Shown one piece after another: positions 56,035 through 64,000 of a DNA stretch of 64,000 bases. Each line of letters begins with the position of its first letter. Position 1 is the stretch's first letter. A model generated the notes under the pieces. It was given only the letters and a program-made list of their open reading frames with translations, ran no database searches and was not told the DNA's origin. The position numbers and the translations under genes are program-made. The DNA is taken from NCBI RefSeq assembly GCF_001519055.1, contig NZ_KQ954285.1:310001-374000 (forward strand), written 5' to 3'. The stretch is from Novosphingobium sp. Fuku2-ISO-50 (lineage in GTDB: Bacteria > Pseudomonadota > Alphaproteobacteria > Sphingomonadales > Sphingomonadaceae).

Positions 56035-57429
56035 GTGACCCAGGCGCCGCTGCACTATCGCGAGTTGGTCGAAGTTGCCGCGCTGCTGGCGTCGCGCGCG
56101 CTGTCCGCTGCGGAACTGATGGAGCACGTTCTGGCGCGGGTGGACTCGCTGGAGGGCGGGCTTCACGCCTTCGCCTGCATCGACCGCGAAGGCGCAATGC
56201 GGCAGGCGCGGCGGGCGGACCGGATGCTCGCCAACGGGCAAGGCGGCGTGCTGGAAGGTGTGCCGGTCGCAGTGAAGGACTTGTTCCATACTGCGGACCT
56301 GCCCACGGCTGCGGGCATGCCGATCCACCGCGATTTTCGCCCCGCTCGCGACGCTACCGTGGTGCGCCGATTGCGCGAAGCCGGCGCGATCAACTTTGCC
56401 AAGACGCAGATGACCGAGGGGGCCTTTGCCATCCATCACCCGGCCATCGCCGCGCCGGTGAACCCCTGGGGCGACGCGTTGTGGACCGGCGCTTCCTCCA
56501 GTGGATCGGGCGTGGGGGTGGCGGCGGGGCTCGCATTTGCCTCGCTGGGGTCGGACACAGGCGGCTCGATCCGTTTCCCTTGCGCGGCCAACGGCCTGAC
56601 CGGACTGAAGCCCAGCTGGGGCCGGGTGAGCCGACATGGGGCATTCGAACTGGCGGCAAGTCTCGACCATGTCGGTCCGATCGCCCGAAGCGCGCGCGAC
56701 GTGGCACTGCTCTACACCCTGATCGCCGGGCACGACCCGGAGGATCCAACCAGTTGGGCGCAGTCCGTGGCAGGAGCGGCCGACCAAGCGGATGTGCGCG
56801 GGCTGGTGGTGGGCGTGGATCCACACTGGAACAGCGAAGGCTGCGATGCGGCCGTGGTGCGCGCTGTGGACGAGATGCAGGCATCGCTTGTCGCACTGGG
56901 GGCACAAGTACGCGAGATCGCGCTGCCCGACCTGACCCCGGCATGCCGCCATTGGGAACTGCTTGCCGGGACCGAGGCGGCCTTGGCGCACGAGGCGACC
57001 TATCCGGCACGTGCGGCCGAATATGGCCCCGCGCTGAGCCGCCTGATCGACGGCGGTCGCGCAGCCAGTGCGATGGACTATCAGCGCGCGCTCGCCGACC
57101 GGATGGTGCTGACAGGCGGGCTGGATGCATCGCTGGGGCAGATCGACGTGCTCTTGGCGCCGGTGCAGCCCTATGCCGCGCCAACGCTGGAACGGCTGGG
57201 CGAACTGGCGGCGGACCCTGAGGCAAATGCGCGGCTGATTGCCTATACCTCGCCATTCAACCTTTCCGGCCATCCCACGCTGTGCCTGCCCGGGCGACCA
57301 ACCGACGAAGGTGCGCCGATCGGGGTACAACTCGTCGCGGCGCGCGGGCGCGAGGATCTGCTGCTGCGCGCCGGGATCGCCGTGCAGCGCGAAACCGCGT
57401 GGCACAGCGCCCACCCGTGCTTGCCATAA
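56035..57429 (+). CDS. Amidase-signature family hydrolase
   Basis: 464 residues from a GTG. The Ser-Ser-Lys triad is visible: Lys in 'PVAVKDLFHTADLPTAAGMP', and the Gly/Ser-rich 'GASSSGSGVGVAAGLAFASL' followed by 'GSDTGGSIRFPCAANGLTGL' with cis-Ser and Ser nucleophile. It hydrolyses an amide, probably of a small carboxamide made or used by the two upstream gene products (inference). It ends the operon; an AT-rich stretch follows at 57430. Confidence 0.88.
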   Translation: MTQAPLHYRELVEVAALLASRALSAAELMEHVLARVDSLEGGLHAFACIDREGAMRQARRADRMLANGQGGVLEGVPVAVKDLFHTADLPTAAGMPIHRDFRPARDATVVRRLREAGAINFAKTQMTEGAFAIHHPAIAAPVNPWGDALWTGASSSGSGVGVAAGLAFASLGSDTGGSIRFPCAANGLTGLKPSWGRVSRHGAFELAASLDHVGPIARSARDVALLYTLIAGHDPEDPTSWAQSVAGAADQADVRGLVVGVDPHWNSEGCDAAVVRAVDEMQASLVALGAQVREIALPDLTPACRHWELLAGTEAALAHEATYPARAAEYGPALSRLIDGGRAASAMDYQRALADRMVLTGGLDASLGQIDVLLAPVQPYAAPTLERLGELAADPEANARLIAYTSPFNLSGHPTLCLPGRPTDEGAPIGVQLVAARGREDLLLRAGIAVQRETAWHSAHPCLP

Positions 57430-57537
57430 CGCGCGCAATAGCCCTCAAGCAGGAATTACGGCGGCTCACTAAACACACCAATTAGGCATCGCTACGCGGA
57501 ATTAGTAAAACTGCTTTGATATATAGAATATCATATT
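57430..57537. other. AT-rich segment after the amidase
   Basis: About 110 bp of clearly lower GC than the window (for example ttgatatatagaatatcata), no gene. It marks a change of composition at the end of the dehydrogenase-cupin-amidase operon and may be a junction of transferred DNA, or just the promoter-less 3' gap between convergent genes. Confidence 0.45.
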
Positions 57538-57753
57538 TCAGCAGATGCGGAAATGCGCGCCAGTATGACGGTTCGTCCGCCAGCATGTTTCTCCACGCGC
57601 ATGGCGTGAGCGGTGATGATAGGTATAGCGCCTCGCGTGATAAGCGCGATTATGCGGATGATGGCGAGACGAGCGCGCCTCCGCCACACCAACACCCAGC
57701 GATATGGCCAGTGCGAAAAACGAACAGATCGTGATAATCCGATTGATACGCAT
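57538..57753 (-). CDS. Small secreted His/Arg-rich protein
   Basis: 71 residues from MRINRIITICSFFALAISLG. A signal peptide ends near VAEA. The mature part is rich in His, Arg and Tyr (SSRHHPHNRAYHARRYTYHH) and ends GETCWRTNRHTGAHFRIC with two cysteines that could form a disulfide. AGAGGTGA precedes the ATG. Similar short 'TG-x-x-x-RIC' proteins occur in sphingomonads (recollection); function unknown. Confidence 0.65.
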   Translation of the reverse strand: MRINRIITICSFFALAISLGVGVAEARSSRHHPHNRAYHARRYTYHHRSRHARGETCWRTNRHTGAHFRIC

Positions 57754-57875
57754 AGCCCGCTCACCTCTTGCGAAATTTGGCACACGCCTTGGATTGCTGA
57801 ATGAAATTCCAGCATTTCCCGAAATTCCGATCAACGGCGACACGGACCGGCATGAGCCAGAGCGCCGGTCCGAAC

Positions 57876-58349
57876 CTACCCCAGATCCTCCAGCGGCACG
57901 CCGGGCAACTGCTTGGCGGTGCGGATGGTCAGCGAAGTCTTGACGCTGGCGACATTGGGCGCAGGCGTCAGCTTGCTGGTGAGGAATTCCTGAAAGCTTT
58001 GCAGATCGCGCGAGACGATTTTCAGGATGAAGTCGATTTCGCCGTTGAGCATGTGGCATTCGCGCACTTCGGGCAGGCCGCGCATGTGATCCTCGAACTG
58101 GCGCAGCGATTCCTCGGCCTGGCTCTTCAGGCTGACCAGCGCAAACACGGTGATCGAAAAGCCCAGCTTCGACGGGTCGAGATCGGCGTGATAGCCGCGA
58201 ATCACGCCCGCCTCTTCCAGCGCGCGCACGCGGCGCAGGCATGGCGGCGCGGTCAGCCCGACCCGCTGGGCCAGCTCGACATTGGTAACCCGGCCTTCGT
58301 CCTGCAATTCAGCAAGCAGCTGCCGGTCAATCGCATCCAGTGTCGCCAT
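57876..58349 (-). CDS. Lrp/AsnC-family transcriptional regulator
   Basis: 157 residues from MATLDAIDRQLLAELQDEGR. The helix-turn-helix is 'TNVELAQRVGLTAPPCLRRV' and the RAM ligand domain has 'SKLGFSITVFALVSLKSQAE' and 'EVRECHMLNGEIDFILKIVS'. It senses an amino acid and regulates metabolism genes. GAGGACC precedes the ATG. It is divergent from the kinase-like gene with a 330-bp gap. Confidence 0.94.
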   Translation of the reverse strand: MATLDAIDRQLLAELQDEGRVTNVELAQRVGLTAPPCLRRVRALEEAGVIRGYHADLDPSKLGFSITVFALVSLKSQAEESLRQFEDHMRGLPEVRECHMLNGEIDFILKIVSRDLQSFQEFLTSKLTPAPNVASVKTSLTIRTAKQLPGVPLEDLG

Positions 58350-58675
58350 GGTCCTCGTTGCCACCAGGTCATACGTCATTACAGGGAACATTCGGAACGG
58401 AACCCGCGAAGGCCACGCCCCACAGCAAGATTCAACCCCACTGATCCTGCATCCCTATAATTTTATTTTCTATTACCGCAATCGTCCCACATTGCAACGC
58501 AGTCAACGTTGTCCTTTCCGTCCGTCCACATTTTGTTAGTGTTTTCCCCGGCACAGCGTTTCCCCCGGCTTGTGCCACAAAGGGGGCCCGGACAAGGGTC
58601 TCCTCGCAACAGACGCTTTCGGGGCAGAAAAGACCGCCGCAAGGCACAGTGAGATCGGGTAAAGCGAAACCAGGC
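58350..58675. other. Divergent promoter region of the Lrp gene and the kinase-like gene
   Basis: About 325 bp without a gene; AT-richer around 58450-58550 (tataattttattttctattacc). It should hold both promoters. I recognise no operator. Confidence 0.5.
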
Positions 58676-60430
58676 ATGATCGTCGATGACCGCCTTGAAA
58701 CCGTCCTGCGCACGCAGGCGGCCGGCCGGGCGGGCCGCAACACGCAGGCGCGGCAGCTTGTCGACATTCTCGGTCGCACCCCGGCATCGGCATGGACCGA
58801 TTCGCATGATCGGGCGCTTGCCCGCCTCGATAGCCTGCATGGCGAACTCGGCGATGCGGCAGCGGCCGTGCTGGTCGGGCTGTGCACGCCGCGCTCGCCC
58901 CGGCTGGTCGCCCATCTCGTCACACTGGGCCCGCGTACCGCGCTGGCCGCGATCGGTCGCGCCCGGCTGGGCGATGACGAATGGCTGCGGCTGGTCCCCG
59001 CGCTGCCGATCCACGCGCGCGGCGCGCTGCGCCATCGCCGCGACTTGTCGCCCCCTGTCCTCGCGCTGCTCGATCAGTTGGGCGTCGACGATTTCGTGCT
59101 TTCCGCCCCCGCAGGCGAAGCCGCCACGATTGCGCCCGATGCCCCCCCCGAAGGCGTGCTGGTATCGCTGCCGACCCAATCGCCGCCGCGCGCCGAAGCC
59201 GTGCCGCGCGAAGGCATCGGCGCGATCGTGCGGCGGATCGAGGCCTTTCGCCGCAACCGCGACAGCGAGAACCCTGACCGGGCAAGCCATGGCGCGCCCC
59301 GCCCCGGCCATCCTTTGCCCGGGCAACAGCCCCTGCCCTTTGCCGACATCACGGCGATCGAGGCCCCGGCCGGCCTGATCGACATCGCCTTCGACGCCGC
59401 CGGCACGATCATCGCGGCCGAAGGCGTCGATCCGGCCATGCTGGTCGGCCATGCCCCCTTTGCCGCGGCCACACCGGCCGCCGCCGCCTCGGTCGATCCC
59501 GGCACTTTGACCGCGTTTCGCGCCCGGCTGCCGATACTGGCCGGAAGGATCATGCTCGATGGCGCGGCGCGCATCGCCGGGGTCTGGCGGATCGATGCGG
59601 TGCCGCAGTTCGGGGCCGACGGCGGGCAGTTTACCGGCTATCGCGCGCGGCTGCGGCGCCCGCCCGTGCCGGTGTCGGCAGACCGCGAAGCGACGGCGCC
59701 ACGGCCCAATCCGGGCGCCGATGCGCTGCACCAGTTGCTTCACGAATTGCGCACCCCGATCAACGCCATTCAGGGCTTTGCCGAGCTGATCCAGCAGCAA
59801 TTGATCGGCCCGACGCCGCATCAATACCGCAGCCTGGCCGCGTCGATCGCGGCAGACGCGGCGCGGATGCTTGCCGGGTTTGAGGATGTCGAGCGGCTGG
59901 TCCGGCTGGAAACCGGGCGCACGACGATCGAGCCGGGCGAAACCGACCTCGCCGCGATCATCACGCGGATGGTGGCGCAGCTCGAACCTTTGACCGGCCC
60001 GCGCGAAATCCGCCTGCGCTGGAGCGTGCCGAGCGGGCCCGTGCCGATCGCCATGGCGCCGGACGAGGCCGAGCGCACGCTATGGCGCCTGCTTTCGACG
60101 CTGGTGACCGCCGCCGCGCCCGGCGAGCGCCTGTCGCTGGCACTTGATTTCGCCGAGGGCAGCCATGCGGCGCGGCTGAAGCTGACTTTGCCGCAGGCGC
60201 TGGCGCTGCGCGACGATGCCGAGCTGTTTGCGCCCGATGTCGTGCGGGGCGGCGGCATGCCCGGCATGGGTATGCTCGGCCATGGCTTTGCGCTGCGCCT
60301 GTGCGATGCCGAATTGCGCGCTGCCGGAGGCGCGCTGCACCGTCCGGGGGCCGCCAGCAGCCCGCTTCTCGACATGACATTCCCGCTGGCCGTTCCGGTT
60401 GCTCTTGACCGCAATGCCGTCGCTTCCTAG
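58676..60430 (+). CDS. Histidine kinase-like protein with degenerate ATPase domain
   Basis: 584 residues from MIVDDRLETVLRTQ (a GTG at 58649 is also possible). The first 190 residues are helical and of unknown fold; a variable middle is Pro/Ala-rich. The HisKA H-box is intact, 'HELRTPINAIQGFAELIQQQ' with His at about 356. The following region should be an HATPase domain but the N-box Asn is absent ('RLLSTLVTAAAPGERLSLAL') and no DxGxG is seen; only a glycine patch (GGGMPGMGMLGHGF) remains. It may be phosphorylated by another kinase or be a pseudokinase. A deacetylase gene follows after about 70 bp. Confidence 0.75.
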   Translation: MIVDDRLETVLRTQAAGRAGRNTQARQLVDILGRTPASAWTDSHDRALARLDSLHGELGDAAAAVLVGLCTPRSPRLVAHLVTLGPRTALAAIGRARLGDDEWLRLVPALPIHARGALRHRRDLSPPVLALLDQLGVDDFVLSAPAGEAATIAPDAPPEGVLVSLPTQSPPRAEAVPREGIGAIVRRIEAFRRNRDSENPDRASHGAPRPGHPLPGQQPLPFADITAIEAPAGLIDIAFDAAGTIIAAEGVDPAMLVGHAPFAAATPAAAASVDPGTLTAFRARLPILAGRIMLDGAARIAGVWRIDAVPQFGADGGQFTGYRARLRRPPVPVSADREATAPRPNPGADALHQLLHELRTPINAIQGFAELIQQQLIGPTPHQYRSLAASIAADAARMLAGFEDVERLVRLETGRTTIEPGETDLAAIITRMVAQLEPLTGPREIRLRWSVPSGPVPIAMAPDEAERTLWRLLSTLVTAAAPGERLSLALDFAEGSHAARLKLTLPQALALRDDAELFAPDVVRGGGMPGMGMLGHGFALRLCDAELRAAGGALHRPGAASSPLLDMTFPLAVPVALDRNAVAS

Positions 60431-60501
60431 CCACAGCGAGCGATCGTGGCTGGCGATCGCGTGGCCGTGGCGAGGGTCATGGACACCGAAAGGGGGCGAC
60501 A

Positions 60502-61515
60502 TTGGCTGATGCGTGCGGTGCGCCGGATATTCGCGATATTCCGGGCCCCGACGATCTTGTAAGGTTTGCGCCGGGTTTTGGCCCGCGCTTTGTCGTGACA
60601 GTCGACACCGAAGAGGAATTCGACTGGGCCAAGCCGTTCGACCGCTTTGGCCACGGCCTGTCGCATGTTCCCTGGCTCGGCAAGTTTCAGGCCTTTTGCG
60701 AAAACATCGGCATCGCCCCGATTTACCTTGTCGACTATCCGGTGGCCTGCGACGCGCGGCTGGCCGATGTGCTGGGCCCGGCGCTGATGCGGGGGCAGGC
60801 GGAAATCGGTATTCAGCTGCACCCCTGGGTCAGCCCGCCGCACGAAGAGGACATCAATGTCCACAACAGCTATGCCGGAAATCTGCCCGCCGCGCTCGAA
60901 CGGTCAAAGTTCGACGGGCTGAAACGCACGATCGAACAGGCCTTTGGCCGTGTGCCACGGGTCTATCGCGCCGGGCGCTATGGCGTGGGGCCCCATACCG
61001 CGCGGATCATCGCCGACGGCGGCATTGCCGTCGACACTTCGATACGCGCGCAGTTCGACTATACCGATCAGGGCGGGCCCGATTTTCGCGGCCACCCGGT
61101 CCATCCCTGGTGGATCGACCGCGATGCCGGCCTGATGGAACTGCCGCTCAGCACGCTCTATTGCGGATTGCTGCGGCGACATGGCAGTTGGCTCTATCAT
61201 GCCTTGTGGCGCACGCCGCGCCTGCGCGGGGTTCTGGCGCGGCTGCGCCTGCTTGAACGCGTGCCCTTGACGCCCGAAGGGGTCGAAGTCGACGCCGCGC
61301 TGCGCGCGATCGACGCCGCGCTGGCCGATCGGCTGCCGGTGCTGGTGTTTTCGTTTCACAGCCCCTCGCTCGTCCCCGGCCACACCCCCTATGTGCGCGA
61401 CGGCGAAGCGCTCGATCTGCTCTATGCCTGGTGGCGCACGGTCTTTGCCCATTTGCGCAAGCGCGGCATCGCCCCGGCGAGCCTGGCCGAAATCATCGCC
61501 GCCGCGCAGCGATGA
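60502..61515 (+). CDS. Polysaccharide deacetylase-family protein (WalW-like)
   Basis: 337 residues from a TTG with AGGGGG 7 bases upstream. 'VTVDTEEEFDWAKPFDRF', 'EIGIQLHPWVSPPHEED', 'VYRAGRYGVG' and 'LVFSFHSPSLVPGHTPYVRD' fit the NodB-like fold of the WalW group. No signal peptide is seen, so it is cytosolic or exported otherwise. In sphingomonads such genes are often beside a sensor kinase (recollection), as here. Substrate unknown. Confidence 0.78.
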   Translation: MADACGAPDIRDIPGPDDLVRFAPGFGPRFVVTVDTEEEFDWAKPFDRFGHGLSHVPWLGKFQAFCENIGIAPIYLVDYPVACDARLADVLGPALMRGQAEIGIQLHPWVSPPHEEDINVHNSYAGNLPAALERSKFDGLKRTIEQAFGRVPRVYRAGRYGVGPHTARIIADGGIAVDTSIRAQFDYTDQGGPDFRGHPVHPWWIDRDAGLMELPLSTLYCGLLRRHGSWLYHALWRTPRLRGVLARLRLLERVPLTPEGVEVDAALRAIDAALADRLPVLVFSFHSPSLVPGHTPYVRDGEALDLLYAWWRTVFAHLRKRGIAPASLAEIIAAAQR

Positions 61516-61570
61516 TCGCACCCCGACGCTTGCCAAGGCCGCGCGGCGGCGATACCTGCTTGCCCGGCGT

Positions 61571-61646
61571 GGGCCTGTAGCTCAGCGGTTAGAGCTGGCC
61601 GCTCATAACGGCTAGGTCGCGGGTTCAAATCCTGCCGGGCCCACCA
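61571..61646 (+). tRNA. tRNA-Ile2 (CAT, lysidine-type)
   Basis: Acceptor GGGCCTG/CGGGCCC, loop CTCATAA with anticodon CAT, T-arm GCGGG-TTCAAAT-CCTGC, A73 and encoded CCA. The D-arm 'GCTCAGCGGTTAGAGC' and CTCATAA loop match the E. coli ileX tRNA rather than elongator or initiator Met, so C34 is expected to be modified to lysidine by TilS. Assignment to Ile rather than Met is by resemblance. Confidence 0.88.
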
Positions 61647-61802
61647 CGCACAAAAACGCCCGCTACCCACAAGGAAGATCGCGCGCGGGGGGGGGAGCCG
61701 CTTTCCGGACTTGTGATTCTCAATCATAACAGTAGACAAAGGTCGCGCCGACAGCCCCCCATCGGCGAAAGATCCTGATCAGCCAGAGGATAGCCGATAC
61801 CC
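61647..61802. other. Leader/promoter gap of the metY-type gene
   Basis: 156 bp without a gene. It holds a run of nine or more G (about 61687-61695), a short palindrome TGATT-CTC-AATCA (61713-61725) and a GCCGA/TCGGC hairpin (near 61750-61770). I looked for a SAM-II or SAM/SAH riboswitch because the gene is in methionine synthesis, and saw no convincing match. Confidence 0.4.
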
Positions 61803-63098
61803 ATGACCGACCTTAGCCAAGCCCGCCCTGAAACGCTCGTGCTGCATGCCGGATGGCGGGCCGATCCGACCACCGGGTCGGTCGCCGTGCCGATCCACCA
61901 GACGACATCGTACCAGTTCCACGATACCGGCCACGCCGCCAACCTGTTTGCGCTCAAGGAACTGGGCAATATCTATACCCGCATCGGCAATCCGACGACC
62001 GACGTGCTCGAACAGCGCGTTGCCGCATTGGAAGGCGGCGTCGCCGCGCTGGCGGTCGCTTCGGGGCAGGCGGCGTCGACCTATGCCGTGCTCAATCTGG
62101 CGCGCGCGGGCGACAACATCGTGGCCTCGACCGACCTTTACGGCGGCACCTGGAACCTGTTTGCCAACACGCTCAAGGATCTGGGCATCGAAGTCCGCTT
62201 CGTCGATCCGGCCGACCCGCAGGCGTTTCGCCGCGCGACCGACGATCGCACCCGCGCCTATTACGCCGAAGCGCTGCCCAATCCCAAGCTGATCCCCTTT
62301 CCCATTGCCGAAGTGGCCGCAATCGGGCGTGAATACGGCATTCCGCTGATCGTCGACAATACCGCCGCGCCGCTGCTGATCCGCCCGTTTGACCATGGCG
62401 CGGCAATCGTGGTCCATTCCGCCACCAAATTCATCGGCGGCCACGGCACGTCGATCGGCGGGGTCATCGTCGATGGCGGCAATTTCGACTGGGAAGCCTT
62501 TCCCGAGCGTCAGCCGCTGCTCAACACCCCCGACGCCAGCTATCACGGCGCAGTCTGGGCCCGCGACATCAAGCCGCTCGGCCCGATCGCCTATATCATC
62601 CGCGCGCGCGTCATCCTGTTGCGCGACATCGGCGCGGCGCTGTCGCCGTTCAACGCGTTTCAGTTGATCCAGGGGATCGAGACGCTGCCCTTGCGGATCG
62701 AGCGCCACAGCGAAAACGCGGTCAAAGTCGCCGCCTTCCTTGCGGCACATCCCAAAGTCGCCAAAGTGATCCATCCCTCGCAATTCACCGGCCGGGCAAA
62801 GGATCTCGTCGACACCTATCTGAAGGGCGGCAAGGGCGGCCTTGTCGGATTCGAACTGGCCGGCGGGCTTGAAGCGGGCCAGGCGTTCATCAACGCGCTC
62901 AAGCTGTTCTATCACGTCGCCAATATCGGCGATGCGCGCAGCCTGGCGATCCATCCCGCCTCGACCACGCATTCGCAGCTTTCGGCGGAAGAACAGGCCG
63001 CAACCGGGGTAACGCCGGGCTATGTCCGCCTGTCGATCGGGATCGAACACATCGACGACATCCTCGCCGATCTGGCCCAGGCGCTCGACGCCGCCTGA
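61803..63098 (+). CDS. O-acetylhomoserine (thiol)-lyase/aminocarboxypropyltransferase
   Basis: 431 residues, Cys/Met-metabolism PLP family, of MetY length and wording: 'TLVLHAGWRADPTTGSVAVP', 'YTRIGNPTTDVLEQRVAALE', and the PLP lysine in 'VVHSATKFIGGHGTSIGG'. It would make homocysteine from O-acetylhomoserine and sulfide. Stand-alone; preceded by a G-run leader. Confidence 0.93.
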   Translation: MTDLSQARPETLVLHAGWRADPTTGSVAVPIHQTTSYQFHDTGHAANLFALKELGNIYTRIGNPTTDVLEQRVAALEGGVAALAVASGQAASTYAVLNLARAGDNIVASTDLYGGTWNLFANTLKDLGIEVRFVDPADPQAFRRATDDRTRAYYAEALPNPKLIPFPIAEVAAIGREYGIPLIVDNTAAPLLIRPFDHGAAIVVHSATKFIGGHGTSIGGVIVDGGNFDWEAFPERQPLLNTPDASYHGAVWARDIKPLGPIAYIIRARVILLRDIGAALSPFNAFQLIQGIETLPLRIERHSENAVKVAAFLAAHPKVAKVIHPSQFTGRAKDLVDTYLKGGKGGLVGFELAGGLEAGQAFINALKLFYHVANIGDARSLAIHPASTTHSQLSAEEQAATGVTPGYVRLSIGIEHIDDILADLAQALDAA

Positions 63099-63203
63099 AT
63101 TCAGCCCGTTTCACCCTGACCGGAGCCGTCAGCGCATCGGCGCGGGCGGCTTCCGCTTTTCCCTTGCGTCGCAATCGCAGGAAACCTAAGGGCAGCCTCG
63201 TGT

Positions 63204-63280
<77 letters not shown>

Positions 63281-63424
63281 CTTCATCCCATGAAAATACG
63301 CCCTGTCCGGATCGACCGAACTGCGACACGCGATCAGCGCCTCTGCCCGCGTTTCGCCGAGGCATGCTGCGCACAGCGCGGCGGCCCACTTCCATGCGCG
63401 GGATCCCCATTTCGACAGGTTGAC

Positions 63425-63448
63425 GGAGGCGCGACCTTGCGCGCCTCC
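63425..63448. terminator. Hairpin downstream of the partial amidohydrolase
   Basis: A 9-bp stem (GGAGGCGCG/CGCGCCTCC) with a 6-base loop, about 30 bp past the amidohydrolase stop. No T run. It may be a terminator. Confidence 0.4.
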
Positions 63449-63478
63449 TGAAAACACAGATCGTTGTCGAGTAGGGCC

Positions 63479-64000
63479 TCAGGGCAGTTGCCCATACACC
63501 ACGCGTCCGCCGACCACGGTTGCCTCGACGTTCGTCTTGCCGATCTGATCGGCCGGAATCGCCAGAATATCGCGCGACAGCACGACCAGATCGGCGAGCT
63601 TGCCCGCCTCCAGCGTGCCGAGCTTGCCTTCCGTGCCGTTCGCCCAGGCCGCAGTCCGGGTATAGGCGAGCAGCGCCTGTTCGGCGGTCACGGCTTCTTC
63701 GGGATGGCCGTCATTGGGCAGTCCGTCGCGCGATCCGCTGGCGTTATCGATATTGTACTGGCGACGCTCGACCGCCTGCTGGATGCCCGCGAGCGGGCTT
63801 GGCGGCCACGAGCACGGCCAATCGCTGCTGAACACCAGTTTTGCCCCGCTTTTAAGCAGGCTGTTCCAGGGATTGCCGGGCACTTCGACCGCCTCGGAAT
63901 CGGCGCCGCCGCAGCAAAACGCGGGCTGTGAGCTGACCACTACGCCAAGCCTGGCAAAGCGCGGCAGGTCCGCCGCATAGAGCGAATCGCCATGTTCGAC
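63479..64000 (-). CDS. Amidohydrolase family protein (YtcJ-like), partial
   Basis: The 3' 173 codons; it continues past the right edge, reading VEHGDSLYAADLPRFARLGV at the border. 'GAKLVFSSDWPCSWPPSPL' (metal-site Asp in SSDWP), 'EEAVTAEQALLAYTRTAAWA' and 'GTLEAGKLADLVVLSRDILA' are the C-terminal motifs of the Amidohydro_3 group. A zinc hydrolase of unknown substrate, possibly secreted; its start is outside the window. Confidence 0.85.
   Translation of the reverse strand, partial: VEHGDSLYAADLPRFARLGVVVSSQPAFCCGGADSEAVEVPGNPWNSLLKSGAKLVFSSDWPCSWPPSPLAGIQQAVERRQYNIDNASGSRDGLPNDGHPEEAVTAEQALLAYTRTAAWANGTEGKLGTLEAGKLADLVVLSRDILAIPADQIGKTNVEATVVGGRVVYGQLP

Noticed and set aside
61647..61802. SAM-II or SAM/SAH riboswitch before the metY-type gene
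   Set aside because: The conserved pseudoknot strands could not be found; only a short hairpin and a palindrome are present.
61779..63050. 423-codon minus-strand open frame
   Set aside because: Antisense to the PLP enzyme, which is unmistakable.

Overview
The window is a high-GC, gene-dense chromosomal segment that fits an alphaproteobacterium of the order Sphingomonadales (Novosphingobium/Sphingomonas-like). This rests on the gene order rpsB-tsf-pyrH-frr-uppS-cdsA-dxr-rseP-bamA-ompH-fabZ, a mitochondrial-type complex I accessory subunit (NDUFS4 family), an alphaproteobacterial ccm cluster, a short SRP RNA and frequent ATGA/GTGA stop-start overlaps. The assignment is by recognition, without any database search.

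Layout. 1-280: start of a VapB/AbrB antitoxin with its operator. 280-6440: secreted serine hydrolase, then rimM, rpsP and ffh (minus strand) and a GGDEF-EAL protein (plus). 6536-10168: the tightly overlapped operon dapF-mtaB-ftsY-yciB. 10222-10821: an RHH/MazF toxin-antitoxin pair. 10883-17952 (minus): ccmC-D-E-F-G-H-I followed by kup. 18196-30490 (minus): a long housekeeping run from rpsB through envelope biogenesis (pyrH, frr, uppS, cdsA, dxr, rseP, bamA, ompH, fabZ) to rpmE and its terminator, then tRNA-His. 30508-36468: a gap with a LexA-like box, a small membrane protein, psd-pssA, an alanine-rich lipoprotein, divergent EamA exporter/TetR regulator sharing a palindromic operator, tRNA-Tyr and rlmB. 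36521-46493 (minus): hupB, lon, mlaA, dnaX-ybaB, SRP RNA, NDUFS4, hrpB. 46763-53728: accessory secreted enzymes (deacetylase, SMP-30-like protein, sorbosone-dehydrogenase-like cytochrome protein), an aldo/keto reductase and a polyprenyl diphosphate synthase. 53860-57429: chorismate mutase and a dehydrogenase-cupin-amidase operon. 57538-64000: a small secreted protein, Lrp regulator, degenerate histidine kinase, deacetylase, tRNA-Ile2(CAU), metY-type enzyme, tRNA-Pro and a partial amidohydrolase.

Themes. All three core SRP-targeting components (Ffh, FtsY, 4.5S RNA) lie in the window. UppS, CdsA, PssA, Psd, BamA, OmpH, FabZ and MlaA cover lipid-carrier, phospholipid and outer-membrane assembly. 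The ccm genes would mature the c-type cytochrome domain of the secreted dehydrogenase at 49812-51554.

The most distinctive non-genic feature is a three-copy family of 75-79 bp palindromic elements bounded by CTAG (43939-44013, 49606-49684, 49697-49774). They look like miniature transposable elements, and two of the three supply the stop codon or last codons of the adjacent gene. Other unexplained structures are several 15-21 bp tandem arrays in gaps or at gene ends, and a LexA-type box upstream of a small membrane protein.
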